Source: Bacteroides sp.
GTDB taxonomy: Bacteria; Bacteroidota; Bacteroidia; Bacteroidales; Bacteroidaceae
Assembly (NCBI GenBank): GCA_021203405.1
Contig: JAJQBG010000261.1
Span: forward strand, 1 to 43,674
Direction: 5' to 3'
DNA: 43,674 bases
Below the pieces are notes generated by a model. That model was not told the DNA's origin, did not search any database, and was given only the letters and a program-made list of their open reading frames with translations. Shown one piece after another: positions 1 to 10,123 of the stretch (the first letter of the stretch is position 1; each line of letters opens with the position of its first letter). The translations under genes and the position numbers were made by a program.

Positions 1-49
1 TAAGGAGGCCCGGTGGCTCCCGTAGAAAAAACATTTTTAATTTTATACT
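1..49. other. Left window edge, leader of the first rhamnosidase
   Basis: No gene can be supported here. One + frame is open from base 2 to a TAG at 23-25 and could be the last seven codons of an upstream gene, but this is too short to judge. The A/T-rich stretch 26-49 directly before the ATG at 50 is the normal Bacteroidota translation-initiation context, without a Shine-Dalgarno sequence. Confidence 0.3.
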
Positions 50-2349
50 ATGAAAAGAAATATACTACTATTCCTGTTCCTGCTTTCTCTTTTGCCTGCT
101 GTGGGAAAAGAGTGGAAAGCCTGGTGGATCGGTACGGATGTATGTCAAAGCGAACCGAATACCTGGTTGAGTTATCGTAAAACGGTGGAGATAGAGAAGG
201 TGCCGGATACTGCCCTTGCTGCTATTGCTGCAGACAGTAAATACTGGCTTTGGATCAACGATCACCTGGTTGTATTTGAAGGTGGGCTTAAACGGGGACC
301 TACCCCGGCGGATACTTATTACGATGAGGTGGATATCGCTCCTTACCTGGAAAAAGGAAAAAATATAATCGCTGTTCTGGTGTGGTATTTTGGTAAACAG
401 GGTTTTTCGCACAACAGTAGTGGAAAGGCTGCTCTTCTCTTTGATTGCCAGACTCCGGAGGTTGAAATTATCAGTGATCATAGCTGGCGTTGTATGATAC
501 ATCCTGCGTATGGTACAGCTCCTGACCCGAAACCTAATTATCGGCTTTCGGAATCCAGTCTTTTATTTGATGCCCGGAGAGATCCGGAAGGGTGGTACCG
601 GTCGGGATTTAATGAACACTCCATACCGGGCGCTTCTGCTTTACAGAAGGCCGGGGAGGCTCCCTGGAATCAATTGGTAAAGAGACCCACTCCACTGTGG
701 AAGGATTCAGGGCTGAAAGAATATGAGAAGGCATATCGTAACGGTGATACGCTGGTTTGTGAACTTCCTTATAACGCACAGGTAACACCTTACCTGAAAG
801 TGGAGTCTCCTGCCGGAAAAAAGGTAGTAATCGCTACGGATAACTATTTTTATTACAATGGGAATACGGAAAATATACGGTCGGAATATATCACCCGGGA
901 GGGAATACAGGAGTATGAGAGCTATGGCTGGATGAACGGGCATAAAGTCTATTATCTTTTACCCGGTGAGGTAAAGGTCCTTTCGCTTCTTTATCGGGAA
1001 ACGGGTTATGATACGGAGTTTTCCGGCTCTTTTACCTCTTCCGATCCGCTTTTCAATCAATTGCGGGAAAAATCGGCACGAACCTTATATGTAACCATGC
1101 GGGATACCTATATGGATTGTCCGGAACGGGAGCGGGCTCAATGGGCAGGCGATGCGGTTAATCAGGCCGGGGAGGCTTTTTATGCTCTTTCCCTCTCCAG
1201 CCACTTACTGACTCGTAAATAGATCCATGAACTGATTGGCTGGCAGAAACAAGATGGTGTGATCTATACTCCTGTTCCTGCCGGTAACTGGTATACCGAA
1301 TTACCAGGACAGACCCTGGCTGCCCTGGGGTATTACGGGATCTGGAAATATTATATGCACACCGGTGATAAAGAGACGCTGGTTGCCGTGTATCCGGCTG
1401 TAAAAAAGTACCTGGATCTTTGGACAACAGATGCACAGGGGTTGGTCCGCTTCCGGGAAGTCGGTTGGTTGTGGGGAGATTGGGGAGATAACCGGGATAT
1501 GCATCCCTTAATAAATGCCTGGTATTATCTGGCTTTGCAGGGGGCTTTTTACATGGCTACGGAGTTGGAGAATGAAGCAGATGCCCTGGAGTATGTAAAA
1601 AGGATGACCCGGCTCAAAGTAGGTTTCAATAGCTGTTTCTGGACAGGGAATGCTTACCGGGATCCTCATTACCGGGGAGAAACCGACGACCGGGTACAAG
1701 CTCTGGCAGTGGTCTCCGGCCTGGCTGATACAGATAAGTACAGGAAGCTGCAAACACTCTTCCGGACTCAGCTGCATGCCAGTACTTATATGGAAAAATA
1801 TGTTTTTGAGGCGATGATGAAGATGGGGCTGGAAGAGGAGGCGATGCAGCGGCACCGGCGTCGTATGGAAGGAATGGTAACTTATCCGGGATTCTCTACG
1901 TTGTTTGAGCATTGGAACATCGGTGTGGATGGATTTAAGGAGGTTCTGTGAACCACTCCTGGACAGGGGGAGGATTAACCGTACTCTCTCAGTATGTGTG
2001 TGGGGTCTCGCCGTTAAAACCCGGATATGAATTGGTTGCCGTATTACCACAACCGGGTGATCTGGAAAAAGCCTCCGCGGTAGTACCTTCTGTAAAAGGC
2101 AGGATAGAGACCTCTTTTGTCAATGAGAAAGATCTTTTCACGTTGCAGATAACTCTTCCTCCGGATACGAAGGGTGTGATCGGAGTGCCCGGAAAAAGAG
2201 TAAAAGAGATAACGGTGAACGGGCATACGGTATGGAAAAAAGGTAAGTTTGTGGAAAATCCTGTTTGCAGGCTTTCGGAAGAGAGAGGAGAAACTCATGT
2301 AAAATTTGAAGTATCATCTGGTAACTATCAGGTGATGGCATTGAAATAG
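50..2349 (+). pseudogene. GH78 alpha-L-rhamnosidase (A1), interrupted by a stop and a frameshift
   Basis: A secreted glycoside hydrolase predicted to release terminal alpha-L-rhamnose, about 766 residues if repaired. The first ~19 residues are a signal peptide (Lys-Arg, hydrophobic core). An N-terminal beta-sandwich part is followed by the (alpha/alpha)6 barrel, whose GH78 signature DCPERERAQWAGDA begins near residue 356 and holds the acidic active-site residues. Two lesions break it. An in-frame TAG lies at 1220-1222, between TRK and IHELIGWQ. A one-base loss at about 1937-1938 shifts GVDGFK out of frame with GGSVNHSWTGG, a normal GH78 C-terminal motif. The three pieces are 50-1222, 1223-1951 and 1939-2349, and joined they give one continuous family member. 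It is the first gene of PUL A, 17 bases before the second rhamnosidase. The GH78 assignment is firm; whether the gene is truly dead or misread is open. Confidence 0.85.
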
Positions 2350-2366
2350 TAAACGATCCTGATACA

Positions 2367-5140
2367 ATGAAAAATTTATTCTTGATTGCATGTACATTGT
2401 TCTGCCTGGCTTTCCCGGCGAAAGCCCTCGAAGTGGTAGAGATACGGTGTGAAAACCAGTTACAACCTTTAGGCCTGGAAACCAGACAGCCTCGTTTTTC
2501 CTGGAAAATAAATTCGGCGGAACGGGGAGTGTATCAGACGGAGTACCGTTTACTGGTCTCTGATAACCTGAGCGATCTTAACCGGCACAGGGGAAATATG
2601 TGGGATAGCGGTTGGATCTCTTCTGCCACTTCTCTGCATCTGCTTTATGAGGGAAAACCGTTGGCATCTGCCGGTAAATATTACTGGAAGGTAAAAGTAA
2701 GGGATAACAAGCAGAAGGAGTCTTCGTGGTCGGCACCTGCTCTCTTTGGTATAGGCTTACCTGATCAGGAAGATTGGTTCCCTGCGAAATGGATCGCTAT
2801 GGAGCGGGTGGAGTCGCAGGACCGCATTGTTCTGGGATATCAGTTGGCAGGGAACCAGGTCACTCCTCTCGCCCAGGAACCTCTTATGCCACAATCCCGT
2901 AACTCTTTTGAAATTGCAAAGAAAGTAAAGTCTGCTACTGCTTTTATTTGCGGACTGGGACATTTTGAAATGAGTGTAAACGGAGAGAGTGTAGGAGATA
3001 ATTTCCTGGAACCGGCATGGAGTAACTATGATAAAGTCTCTTATTATGTAACCTATGATATTACTGATCTGCTCAGAAGAGGAGAGAATGTGGTGGGAAT
3101 AAGGTTGGGAAATGGATTTTTACATATTCCCCGGGACCCTACCCGCTACCGCAAACTACTGACTACTTTTTCCTATCCAAAGATGATCTGTAAAATAAGA
3201 ATTGCCTATACGGATGGTTCCTTCAGAGATATTGTAAGTAATGAGGACTGGAAAGTCACTTCCAGCTCTCTTACCTACAGCAGTATCTACGGCGGAGAAG
3301 ATTTTGATGCCGGAAGGGAACAGCCGGGGTGGGATCGTCCTGGTTTCTCCGATAGTGCCTGGCAAAAAGCGATTGAAATTGATCCGGCCGGTAAGCTTAC
3401 TTCCCAGCTGTCTCCGCCTATGAAAGTAATGGAACGACTCCCGGTAAAATCCATTGAGCAGACTCAGCCTGGAGTTTATATCTATGATTTCGGACAAAAT
3501 GCTTTTGCTATTGTCGCTTTAAAGGTAAAGGGCAGGCAGGGGAAAAAGTGGTGATGCGTCCCGGCGAATATCTCACTCCGGAAGGAAGGGTGAACCAGAA
3601 TAACAGTGGATATAATTACTGGTTCTCCTATACACCGGCAGGAGAGAGTACCGAAAGCTGGAAACCTGCTTTTTCCTATTACGGCTTTCGGTATATACAG
3701 GTGGAAGGAGCGGTTCCGGAGGGTGAACCCAATCCGGATGATCTTCCTGTGATTGAAGAGCTTACCTCTCTTCATGTACGCAATGCTTCGGAAAGGGTCG
3801 GAGAGGTCTCCTGTTCCAGCCCTCTCTTTAATGATATTTATTCGTTGATCGACTGGTCTGTCCGCAGTAATATGGCCAGTGTGCTTACGGATTGTCCGCA
3901 CCGTGAAAAACTGGGATGGCTGGAGGTGGCTCATTTAATGAGTCATTCTATAGCATACGGGTATGATATTAAACAGATGTATACCCAAACCCTGGTTAAT
4001 ATGAAAAATTCCCAGTATGAGAACGGACTTATTCCGAGCACAGCCCCGGAGTTTGCCCATTTTCCGGGAGATTTTCACGATTCACCGGAATGGGGTAGTG
4101 CAGCCATTATTCCCCCCTGGTTCTTATATCAGTGGTATGGAGATGCGTCGGTGATCGCTGACTATTATCCGATGATGGAAAAATATATAAATTATCTACA
4201 CTCCCGTACTGATAATCATATTCTCTATCATGGATTAGGCGACTGGTATGACCTGGGACCTGCCCATCCGGGATACAGCCAGTTAACAGCGCGGGGGCTC
4301 ACACCTACTGCTATTTACTATTATGATCTCCATATTATGGCATGCTGTGCTCTGTTATTGGGCAATGAAGAGGAGGCCCGGTATTATGAAGAACTGGCTG
4401 ATGAGGTAAAGAAAGCATTTAATGAAAAATTCTTTGACAGGGAGAAAGGATATTATGACCGGGGTAGCCAGACGGCCAATGCCATGCCCCTCTATCTGGG
4501 GATCGTAGAACCGGAATACCGGGAACAAGTGCTTGGACAGATCATACAGAATATCCGTGAACAGGATAACAGTATTACTTCAGGAGATATCGGGTTCAGC
4601 TATCTTTTGCGGGTACTGGAGAGGGAAAATGCCTCAGAAGTAATTTTTGATATGAATAACCAGACTCATAAACCAGGGTACGGTTACCAGTTGATGCAGG
4701 GAGCTACCTCGCTTACGGAATCCTGGACTGCTTTACAAACTGCCTCTCATAATCATTGTATGCTGGGGCATTTGCTGGAGTGGTTTTATAGTGGGCTGGG
4801 CGGGATAAAAACCGATCCCGATGCTCTGGCATACAAACGTTTTATGATCCGTCCCGATCCGGTGGGGGATATAACTTCTGCCAGAGTAACCTTTGAATCG
4901 CCCTACGGTAAAATATTTCATGCGTGGGAAAAGAGAGAGAACCGTTATAAGTCTCATATTACCATACCTGCTAATACTACGGCAGTAATCTGTCTTCCGG
5001 AAGCACCCCGGGAATGTATTACGGAGAATGGGGTCCCTGTCGATAACAACCCCTCTGTGACTTATCTGGGGACAGACGGAAAATATACCATGTATGAAGC
5101 CGGTTCGGGTACATACTGTTTTGAAGTGGAAAAACCCTAA
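2367..5140 (+). pseudogene. GH78 alpha-L-rhamnosidase (A2), frameshifted
   Basis: A second, longer GH78 rhamnosidase, about 924 residues if repaired. It has a signal peptide (cleavage near AKA, residue 20), then a fibronectin-like N-terminal domain and the rhamnosidase N domain with GLGHFEMSVNG and FLEPAWSNYDK. The catalytic barrel carries DCPHREKLGWLE near residue 508, and a C-terminal beta domain ends with TYCFEVEKP. The frame breaks in the run G4A5 at 3539-3547. One additional G would restore RQGEKVVMRPGEYLTPEG, which joins the piece 2367-3554 to 3548-5140. It differs clearly from A1 in length and in the signature (W-L-E in place of W-A-G-D), so the two are probably not redundant and may cut different rhamnosyl linkages. 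It is co-directional with its neighbours, with 21 bases to the fucosidase. Confidence 0.87.
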
Positions 5141-5161
5141 AAATCAATAAAACGAAAAAAC

Positions 5162-6676
5162 ATGAAGAAGTATTTTTTATTAGTAGTCTGCCAGTTTGCT
5201 CTGTTGAGCGGATGGGCCCAGTATGAGAATTATAAGCTTGACTGGCAAAAAATATCCGAAGAGAACCATTACAACCGGGAACCTGACTGGTTGAAGGATG
5301 CGAAATTTGGCATCTATCTGCACTGGGGAGTCTATTCTGTTCCTGCTTATTCGTATGAGTGGTATTCGCGCCACATGTTCATGGATACCCGGAAAGAGTA
5401 TCATCACCATGTAAAAACCTACGGTGATCCCCGGGAATTTGGGTACGACTCTTTTATCCCGATGTTTACTGCTGAACATTTCAATGCAGGGGAGTGGGCC
5501 GATCTTTTCTACCGGGCAGGAGCCAGATTTGCCGGACAAGTTGCAGAACATCACGATGGATTTGCTATGTGGGATAGTAAAATTACTCCCTGGAATGCAG
5601 CCCTAATGGGGCCAAAAAGAGATGTTCTGGGCGAGTTAAGCACCGAAATAAAAAGCCATGGTATGAAGTTCCTGTCTACTTTTCACCACGCACGATGGTT
5701 TCAGCGTTATAAAAACGAAAAAAATATTCCTGAGAAACTTGATTTCTGGGACCTGTATGACAGTCACTTTCCCTATGTGGAAGGAATGCCTACTACTTCC
5801 GACAATCCGATACTCCGGTTACTCTATGGAAATGTTACCGAAGAGGAGTTTTATGATCCTATCTGGTTTGGAAAGCTAAAAGAGGTAATTGATAATTATA
5901 GTCCTGATATTATCTATTTTGATTCCTGGTTAGATCAGATCCCCGAAGAGTATCTCTACAAATTTACTAAGTATTATATAGAAGAGTCCCGTAAACAAGG
6001 GAAAGAGGTGGCTATTTACCGTAAACAAGGCGATCTTCCTTTGAATGTAAGTATGGAGAACCTGGAAAAATCACGGAAACAGAAGATGGAGCCCCGCCTG
6101 TGGACTACCGAAGAGACGATCAGTACAGATAGCTGGTGCTACACTGAAGATATGGAACTTCGGAAAGCGAAAGATCTGATCGATATCCTGATTGATGTAG
6201 TGAGTAAAAACGGAGTCTTTATGTTGAATGTCTCTCCCCGGGCCGATGGAGTGATACCGGTAGAGCAACAGGAGATCCTCCTTTCTATCGGCGACTGGTT
6301 GAAAGTAAATGGAGAAGCTATTTACGGTACACGTCCCTGGTATGTATACGGAGAGGGTCCTACTTCACAACCCGAAGGAGACTTTGAGCACCATAAAGCT
6401 TTCTTGAAAATAAGATATAATTACCAGGATATCCGCTATACCACCAAAGGGAAAGATATTTATGCCATTACCATGGGAGTTCCTCAGGAGAACGAAGTCG
6501 TTGTGTTCCGGGGATTTGCCAAAGATAAAATTCCCCGGAATGTAGCCGTTAAAAATGTGACGGTATTAGGTAGCAATCAACAGGTAAGCTGGGATTACGG
6601 TGACGAAGGACTCCGTGTTACTACGCCCATACTTGCGGGGGACCAGGCTGTTGTATTTAAAATAGAATGTGAATAG
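5162..6676 (+). CDS. GH29 alpha-L-fucosidase
   Basis: An intact 504-residue exo-fucosidase that removes alpha-linked L-fucose, acting in the periplasm or on the cell surface. A signal peptide ends near GWAQ (residue 20). The GH29 barrel follows: KFGIYLHWGVYSVPAYSYEW near 48-67, the active-site loop AEHHDGFAMWDSKITPWNA near 128-146, and IIYFDSW, whose Asp254 is the expected retaining nucleophile. A C-terminal beta domain fills the last ~130 residues. Length is normal for the family. The gene ends with TAG, which shows that TAG is a working terminator in this genome. It lies between two rhamnosidases and a SusC/SusD pair, so the PUL A substrate probably bears both rhamnose and fucose. The sequence cannot tell which fucosyl linkage is cut. 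Confidence 0.92.
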   Translation: MKKYFLLVVCQFALLSGWAQYENYKLDWQKISEENHYNREPDWLKDAKFGIYLHWGVYSVPAYSYEWYSRHMFMDTRKEYHHHVKTYGDPREFGYDSFIPMFTAEHFNAGEWADLFYRAGARFAGQVAEHHDGFAMWDSKITPWNAALMGPKRDVLGELSTEIKSHGMKFLSTFHHARWFQRYKNEKNIPEKLDFWDLYDSHFPYVEGMPTTSDNPILRLLYGNVTEEEFYDPIWFGKLKEVIDNYSPDIIYFDSWLDQIPEEYLYKFTKYYIEESRKQGKEVAIYRKQGDLPLNVSMENLEKSRKQKMEPRLWTTEETISTDSWCYTEDMELRKAKDLIDILIDVVSKNGVFMLNVSPRADGVIPVEQQEILLSIGDWLKVNGEAIYGTRPWYVYGEGPTSQPEGDFEHHKAFLKIRYNYQDIRYTTKGKDIYAITMGVPQENEVVVFRGFAKDKIPRNVAVKNVTVLGSNQQVSWDYGDEGLRVTTPILAGDQAVVFKIECE

Positions 6677-6930
6677 AACGACAGAACAATATCTTATGAC
6701 TGACCTTTAGAAAGAGACAAAAAAAGAGATCGTTTTTTACTGGAGAATTTAAAAACTGTGTGAATCTTTTTCATGGCAGCAGGATGGAGGTATGTACTTG
6801 TTTGATAAGGGATGGCCATCCGGTAATCCTCCATACCGGAGCCTCCTTTCAGGAATAAAGGGTCACTTTAATAAGAAGAGAGTTTTATATACAACCTTGA
6901 TTTAGTAATTAATTTTAAAATTTGAAAAAC
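6677..6930 (+). promoter_or_regulatory. Leader between fucosidase and SusC with inverted repeats
   Basis: This 254-base gap is the longest in PUL A. ATGGAGG at 6784-6790 is the reverse complement of CCTCCAT at 6828-6834. Between them lies the perfect palindrome GGATGGCCATCC at 6810-6821. The region from 6885 on is A/T-rich and leads into the SusC start. A structured leader or a separate SusC promoter is plausible, but no exact TAnnTTTG box was found. Confidence 0.4.
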
Positions 6931-9900
6931 ATGAAAAACCTTTTGGCGATTTTTATGCTTTCCGGCTTTTTGCCTTATTATGCCTCTGCATATCAACCCA
7001 GGGCCGGAATAGCAGGATCTTCGGAAAACAGGGAAATTTTGCAACATGCAAAAGAGATCACCGGAGTTGTGCTGGATGAGTACGATGAGCCTATTGCCGG
7101 AGCTACCATTATCGTTCAGACCTCTACCCGGGGATGTATTACGGATGTGGACGGGGAGTTTAACCTCAGTGTATCTCCCGGAGATGTGTTGCTGGTCAAT
7201 TTCCTGGGTTATCAGACTGCGGAAATCAAAGTGACTGCTACCAACTCTTATACGGTACGGATGGTGCCCCAGGTAGACGAACTGGACGAGTTAACAGTGG
7301 TGGCTTTTGCCAAACAGAAAAAAGAGAGCGTGATCAGTTCGGTAACTACGGTCAAGCCCACTGAACTCCGGGCACCGACCAGTAACCTTACTACCGCCCT
7401 GGCAGGGAGAATGTCGGGAGTCATTGCTTATCAAACCAGTGGAGAGCCGGGAAATGATAATGCAAACTTCTTTATCCGTGGAGTGACAACTTTTGGCTAT
7501 AAAAAAGATCCCCTTATCCTGATTGATAATGTAGAGTTGACCTCCGACGATCTGGCACGACTGAATGTGGATGATATAGCCAGCTTCTCCATTATGAAGG
7601 ATGCTACCGCAACTGCTTTGTACGGGGCCCGCGGAGCTAATGGAGTGATCCTGGTCACTACCAAAGAGGGAAAAGAGGGTAAGGCAAAGGTCTCCTTCCG
7701 GGTAGAGAACTCCTTCTCCACTCCTACAAAAATGATTGAACTGGCCGATCCCATTACCGCTATGCGTCTGGAAAATGAGGCGGTAAGGACCCGTAATCCG
7801 CTGGGAGTCATTCCTCATTCCGATTATAAAATCAAGAATACCATAGAAGGTACAAATCCGTATCTCTTTCCTGCTGTAGATTGGTACGACGAACTGTTTA
7901 ATAAAGTGGCTATTAATCAGCGCGCTAATTTAAGTGTAAGTGGAGGAGGAAACGTTGCCCGTTATTACATAGCGGCTTCCTATAATAAAGATAACGGAGT
8001 GATGAAGGTAGATAAGCGGAATAATTTCAACAATAATATTGATCTGCAAAAATTTTCGGTACGTTCCAATATAAACATAAACTTAACCAAAAGTACGGAA
8101 GCTATTATCCGGTTTCAGGGTAATTTTGACGATTATACCGGGCCGCTGGATGGGGGGAATGAGTTATTTACCAAGGTAATGCGTACCAGTTCGGTGATGT
8201 TCCCCAAGTATTATCCCTCCCCGGGAAATTCTACTTCTCATATCCGGTTCGGGAACTATACGGGAGGAAGGTACATCAACCCCTATGCGGATATGGTAAA
8301 AGGATACAGAACCTATAATCGTACTTTAGTACTGGCTCAGGGAGAGCTTAAACAAAAGCTCGATTTTATTACAAAAGGATTAAATGCCCGTGGATTGATC
8401 AGTACCACCCGGTATGTCTATTCGGATGCCCATCGTAACTATAATCCTTTCTATTATATGGCTACCGGTTATGACCCGGATACCGATACCTATAGTTTAT
8501 GGCCTTTGAACGAAGGCCAGGGAACAGAATATCTCAACTACCGGACAGAGGCAAAAGATGTGATCACTACGAATTATGTCGAGTTATCTGCCAGCTATAA
8601 CCGGGAATTTAATAATCACGGTGTCAGTGGTATGTTGGTTTATACGCTGCGGAATGAGAATCGTCTCACCTCCAAAGAAGATGACCTGCAGAAATCTTTG
8701 CCTTATAGAAACCAGGGATTATCCGGGCGTTTTACCTATGCGTATGCCAATCGATATTTTACGGAATTCAATTTTGGCTATAATGGTTCGGAGCGTTTCT
8801 CCAAAAATGAACGTTACGGTTTTTTCCCCTCCATTGGAGTAGGATACATTATCTCCAATGAAGCGTTCTGGGAACCGCTGGAAGATAAGATCAGCAAACT
8901 AAAGTTCAAAGCAACTTACGGGCTGGTGGGGAATGACGCCATCGGAAAGGCGGAAGACCGGTTCTTCTATATGTCTAATGTCAATATGAATGAAGACAGG
9001 GACAGAACATCCTCTTTTGGAAAAGATTTTGGTCAAAATTACAACGGTATTACAATAACCCGGTATGCCAATGAGCTGATCACCTGGGAAAAATCAAAAA
9101 AACTCAATATAGGGGTTGAACTGAATCTGTTTAATAGCCTGGAGATACAGGCAGACTATTTTTACGAAAAGAGAACAGATATTCTGATGGAACGTAGCCA
9201 TATTCCCTCTACAATGGGGTTACAGGCGCAGGTGGCAGCTAATTTAGGAGAAGCTTCCGGAAGAGGGGTCGACTTCTCTGTGGATTACTCCCACTCTTTC
9301 AGTAAGGACCTCTGGTTGCAGGGACGTGTTAGCTACACCTATGCGGTCAGTAAATACCTGAAGGTTGAAGAACCCGATTATGGGGCAGAAGGTACTCCGT
9401 GGAGATATCTCAAAGGGTTGAGTTTGGCTCAGAAAAGGGGATACATTGCCGAAAGACTATTTATTGATGAGGCAGATGTTGCTAACTCTCCTGTTCAGAA
9501 TTTCGGAGGAGGCCAGGTGATGGCCGGTGATATTAAGTACAAGGATATTGACGGAGATGGTGTCATTACAGAGGCAGATATGGTTCCTATCGGTTATCCA
9601 GAGAATACCCTGGAAATATCCTATGGCTTCGGTCTTTCCGGAGGCTATAAGAACTTTGACGTATCTCTCTTCTTCCAGGGCAATGCCCGCTCTTCCTTCT
9701 GGCTCAACCTGGATCATATCACTCCTTTTGTCGATACAGATGGGAAGGGAGAGATTGACTCCTCCAATGCCTTGTTAAAGAGGATTGCAGATAGTCACTG
9801 GTCGGAAGCCAACCGGGATATATATGCGTTCTGGCCCCGTCTGGCAAATTATAAGTCCGCCAATAACAGTCAGGTAAGTACCTGGTGGATGCAGAACGGA

Positions 9901-10113
9901 GGATTCCTGCGTTTAAAGTCTGTTGAGATGGGCTACTCCCTGCCCCAAAAGATCGCCAAAAAATGTAAGGTCGACCTAATCCGGATCTATGCGAACGGTA
10001 CCAATCTCCTTACATTCAGTAAATTCAAATTATGGGATCCCGAAATGGGAGATAATGGTTTGAGATATCCTATTCAGCGGGTATACAATATCGGTTTAAA
10101 TGTTAACTTTTAA
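6931..10113 (+). CDS. SusC-like TonB-dependent outer-membrane transporter (PUL A)
   Basis: An intact outer-membrane oligosaccharide importer of about 1060 residues. A signal peptide is followed by a carboxypeptidase-regulatory-like beta domain (GVVLDEYDEPIAGATIIV, then TDVDGEFNL and LLVNFLGYQT). The plug domain carries LAGRMSGVIAYQTSGEPG and IMKDATATALYGARGANGVI, and a long TonB-dependent barrel ends in an aromatic-containing strand (YNIGLNVNF). I chose ATG 6931; the in-frame TTG three codons upstream is less likely. It works with the SusD lipoprotein that follows after 10 bases, forming the usual pedal-bin complex that takes up glycans cut at the cell surface. The substrate is inferred only from the rhamnosidase and fucosidase neighbours. 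This is one of the few long PUL genes in the window without a lesion. Confidence 0.95.
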   Translation: MKNLLAIFMLSGFLPYYASAYQPRAGIAGSSENREILQHAKEITGVVLDEYDEPIAGATIIVQTSTRGCITDVDGEFNLSVSPGDVLLVNFLGYQTAEIKVTATNSYTVRMVPQVDELDELTVVAFAKQKKESVISSVTTVKPTELRAPTSNLTTALAGRMSGVIAYQTSGEPGNDNANFFIRGVTTFGYKKDPLILIDNVELTSDDLARLNVDDIASFSIMKDATATALYGARGANGVILVTTKEGKEGKAKVSFRVENSFSTPTKMIELADPITAMRLENEAVRTRNPLGVIPHSDYKIKNTIEGTNPYLFPAVDWYDELFNKVAINQRANLSVSGGGNVARYYIAASYNKDNGVMKVDKRNNFNNNIDLQKFSVRSNININLTKSTEAIIRFQGNFDDYTGPLDGGNELFTKVMRTSSVMFPKYYPSPGNSTSHIRFGNYTGGRYINPYADMVKGYRTYNRTLVLAQGELKQKLDFITKGLNARGLISTTRYVYSDAHRNYNPFYYMATGYDPDTDTYSLWPLNEGQGTEYLNYRTEAKDVITTNYVELSASYNREFNNHGVSGMLVYTLRNENRLTSKEDDLQKSLPYRNQGLSGRFTYAYANRYFTEFNFGYNGSERFSKNERYGFFPSIGVGYIISNEAFWEPLEDKISKLKFKATYGLVGNDAIGKAEDRFFYMSNVNMNEDRDRTSSFGKDFGQNYNGITITRYANELITWEKSKKLNIGVELNLFNSLEIQADYFYEKRTDILMERSHIPSTMGLQAQVAANLGEASGRGVDFSVDYSHSFSKDLWLQGRVSYTYAVSKYLKVEEPDYGAEGTPWRYLKGLSLAQKRGYIAERLFIDEADVANSPVQNFGGGQVMAGDIKYKDIDGDGVITEADMVPIGYPENTLEISYGFGLSGGYKNFDVSLFFQGNARSSFWLNLDHITPFVDTDGKGEIDSSNALLKRIADSHWSEANRDIYAFWPRLANYKSANNSQVSTWWMQNGGFLRLKSVEMGYSLPQKIAKKCKVDLIRIYANGTNLLTFSKFKLWDPEMGDNGLRYPIQRVYNIGLNVNF

Positions 10114-10123
10114 ATGAGAAGCA

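Noticed and set aside
1936-1951. Programmed frameshift of the RF2 type: an AAGGAGG purine run followed by TGA
   Set aside because: Bacteroidota rarely use Shine-Dalgarno pairing, the shift is one of seven unrelated ones in the window, and the same gene also has a TAG. Simple indel is the easier reading.
1948-2349. Independent gene starting at GTG after AAGGAGG
   Set aside because: The product begins with NHSWTGGG and is plainly the C-terminal end of the GH78 protein; it has no domain of its own.
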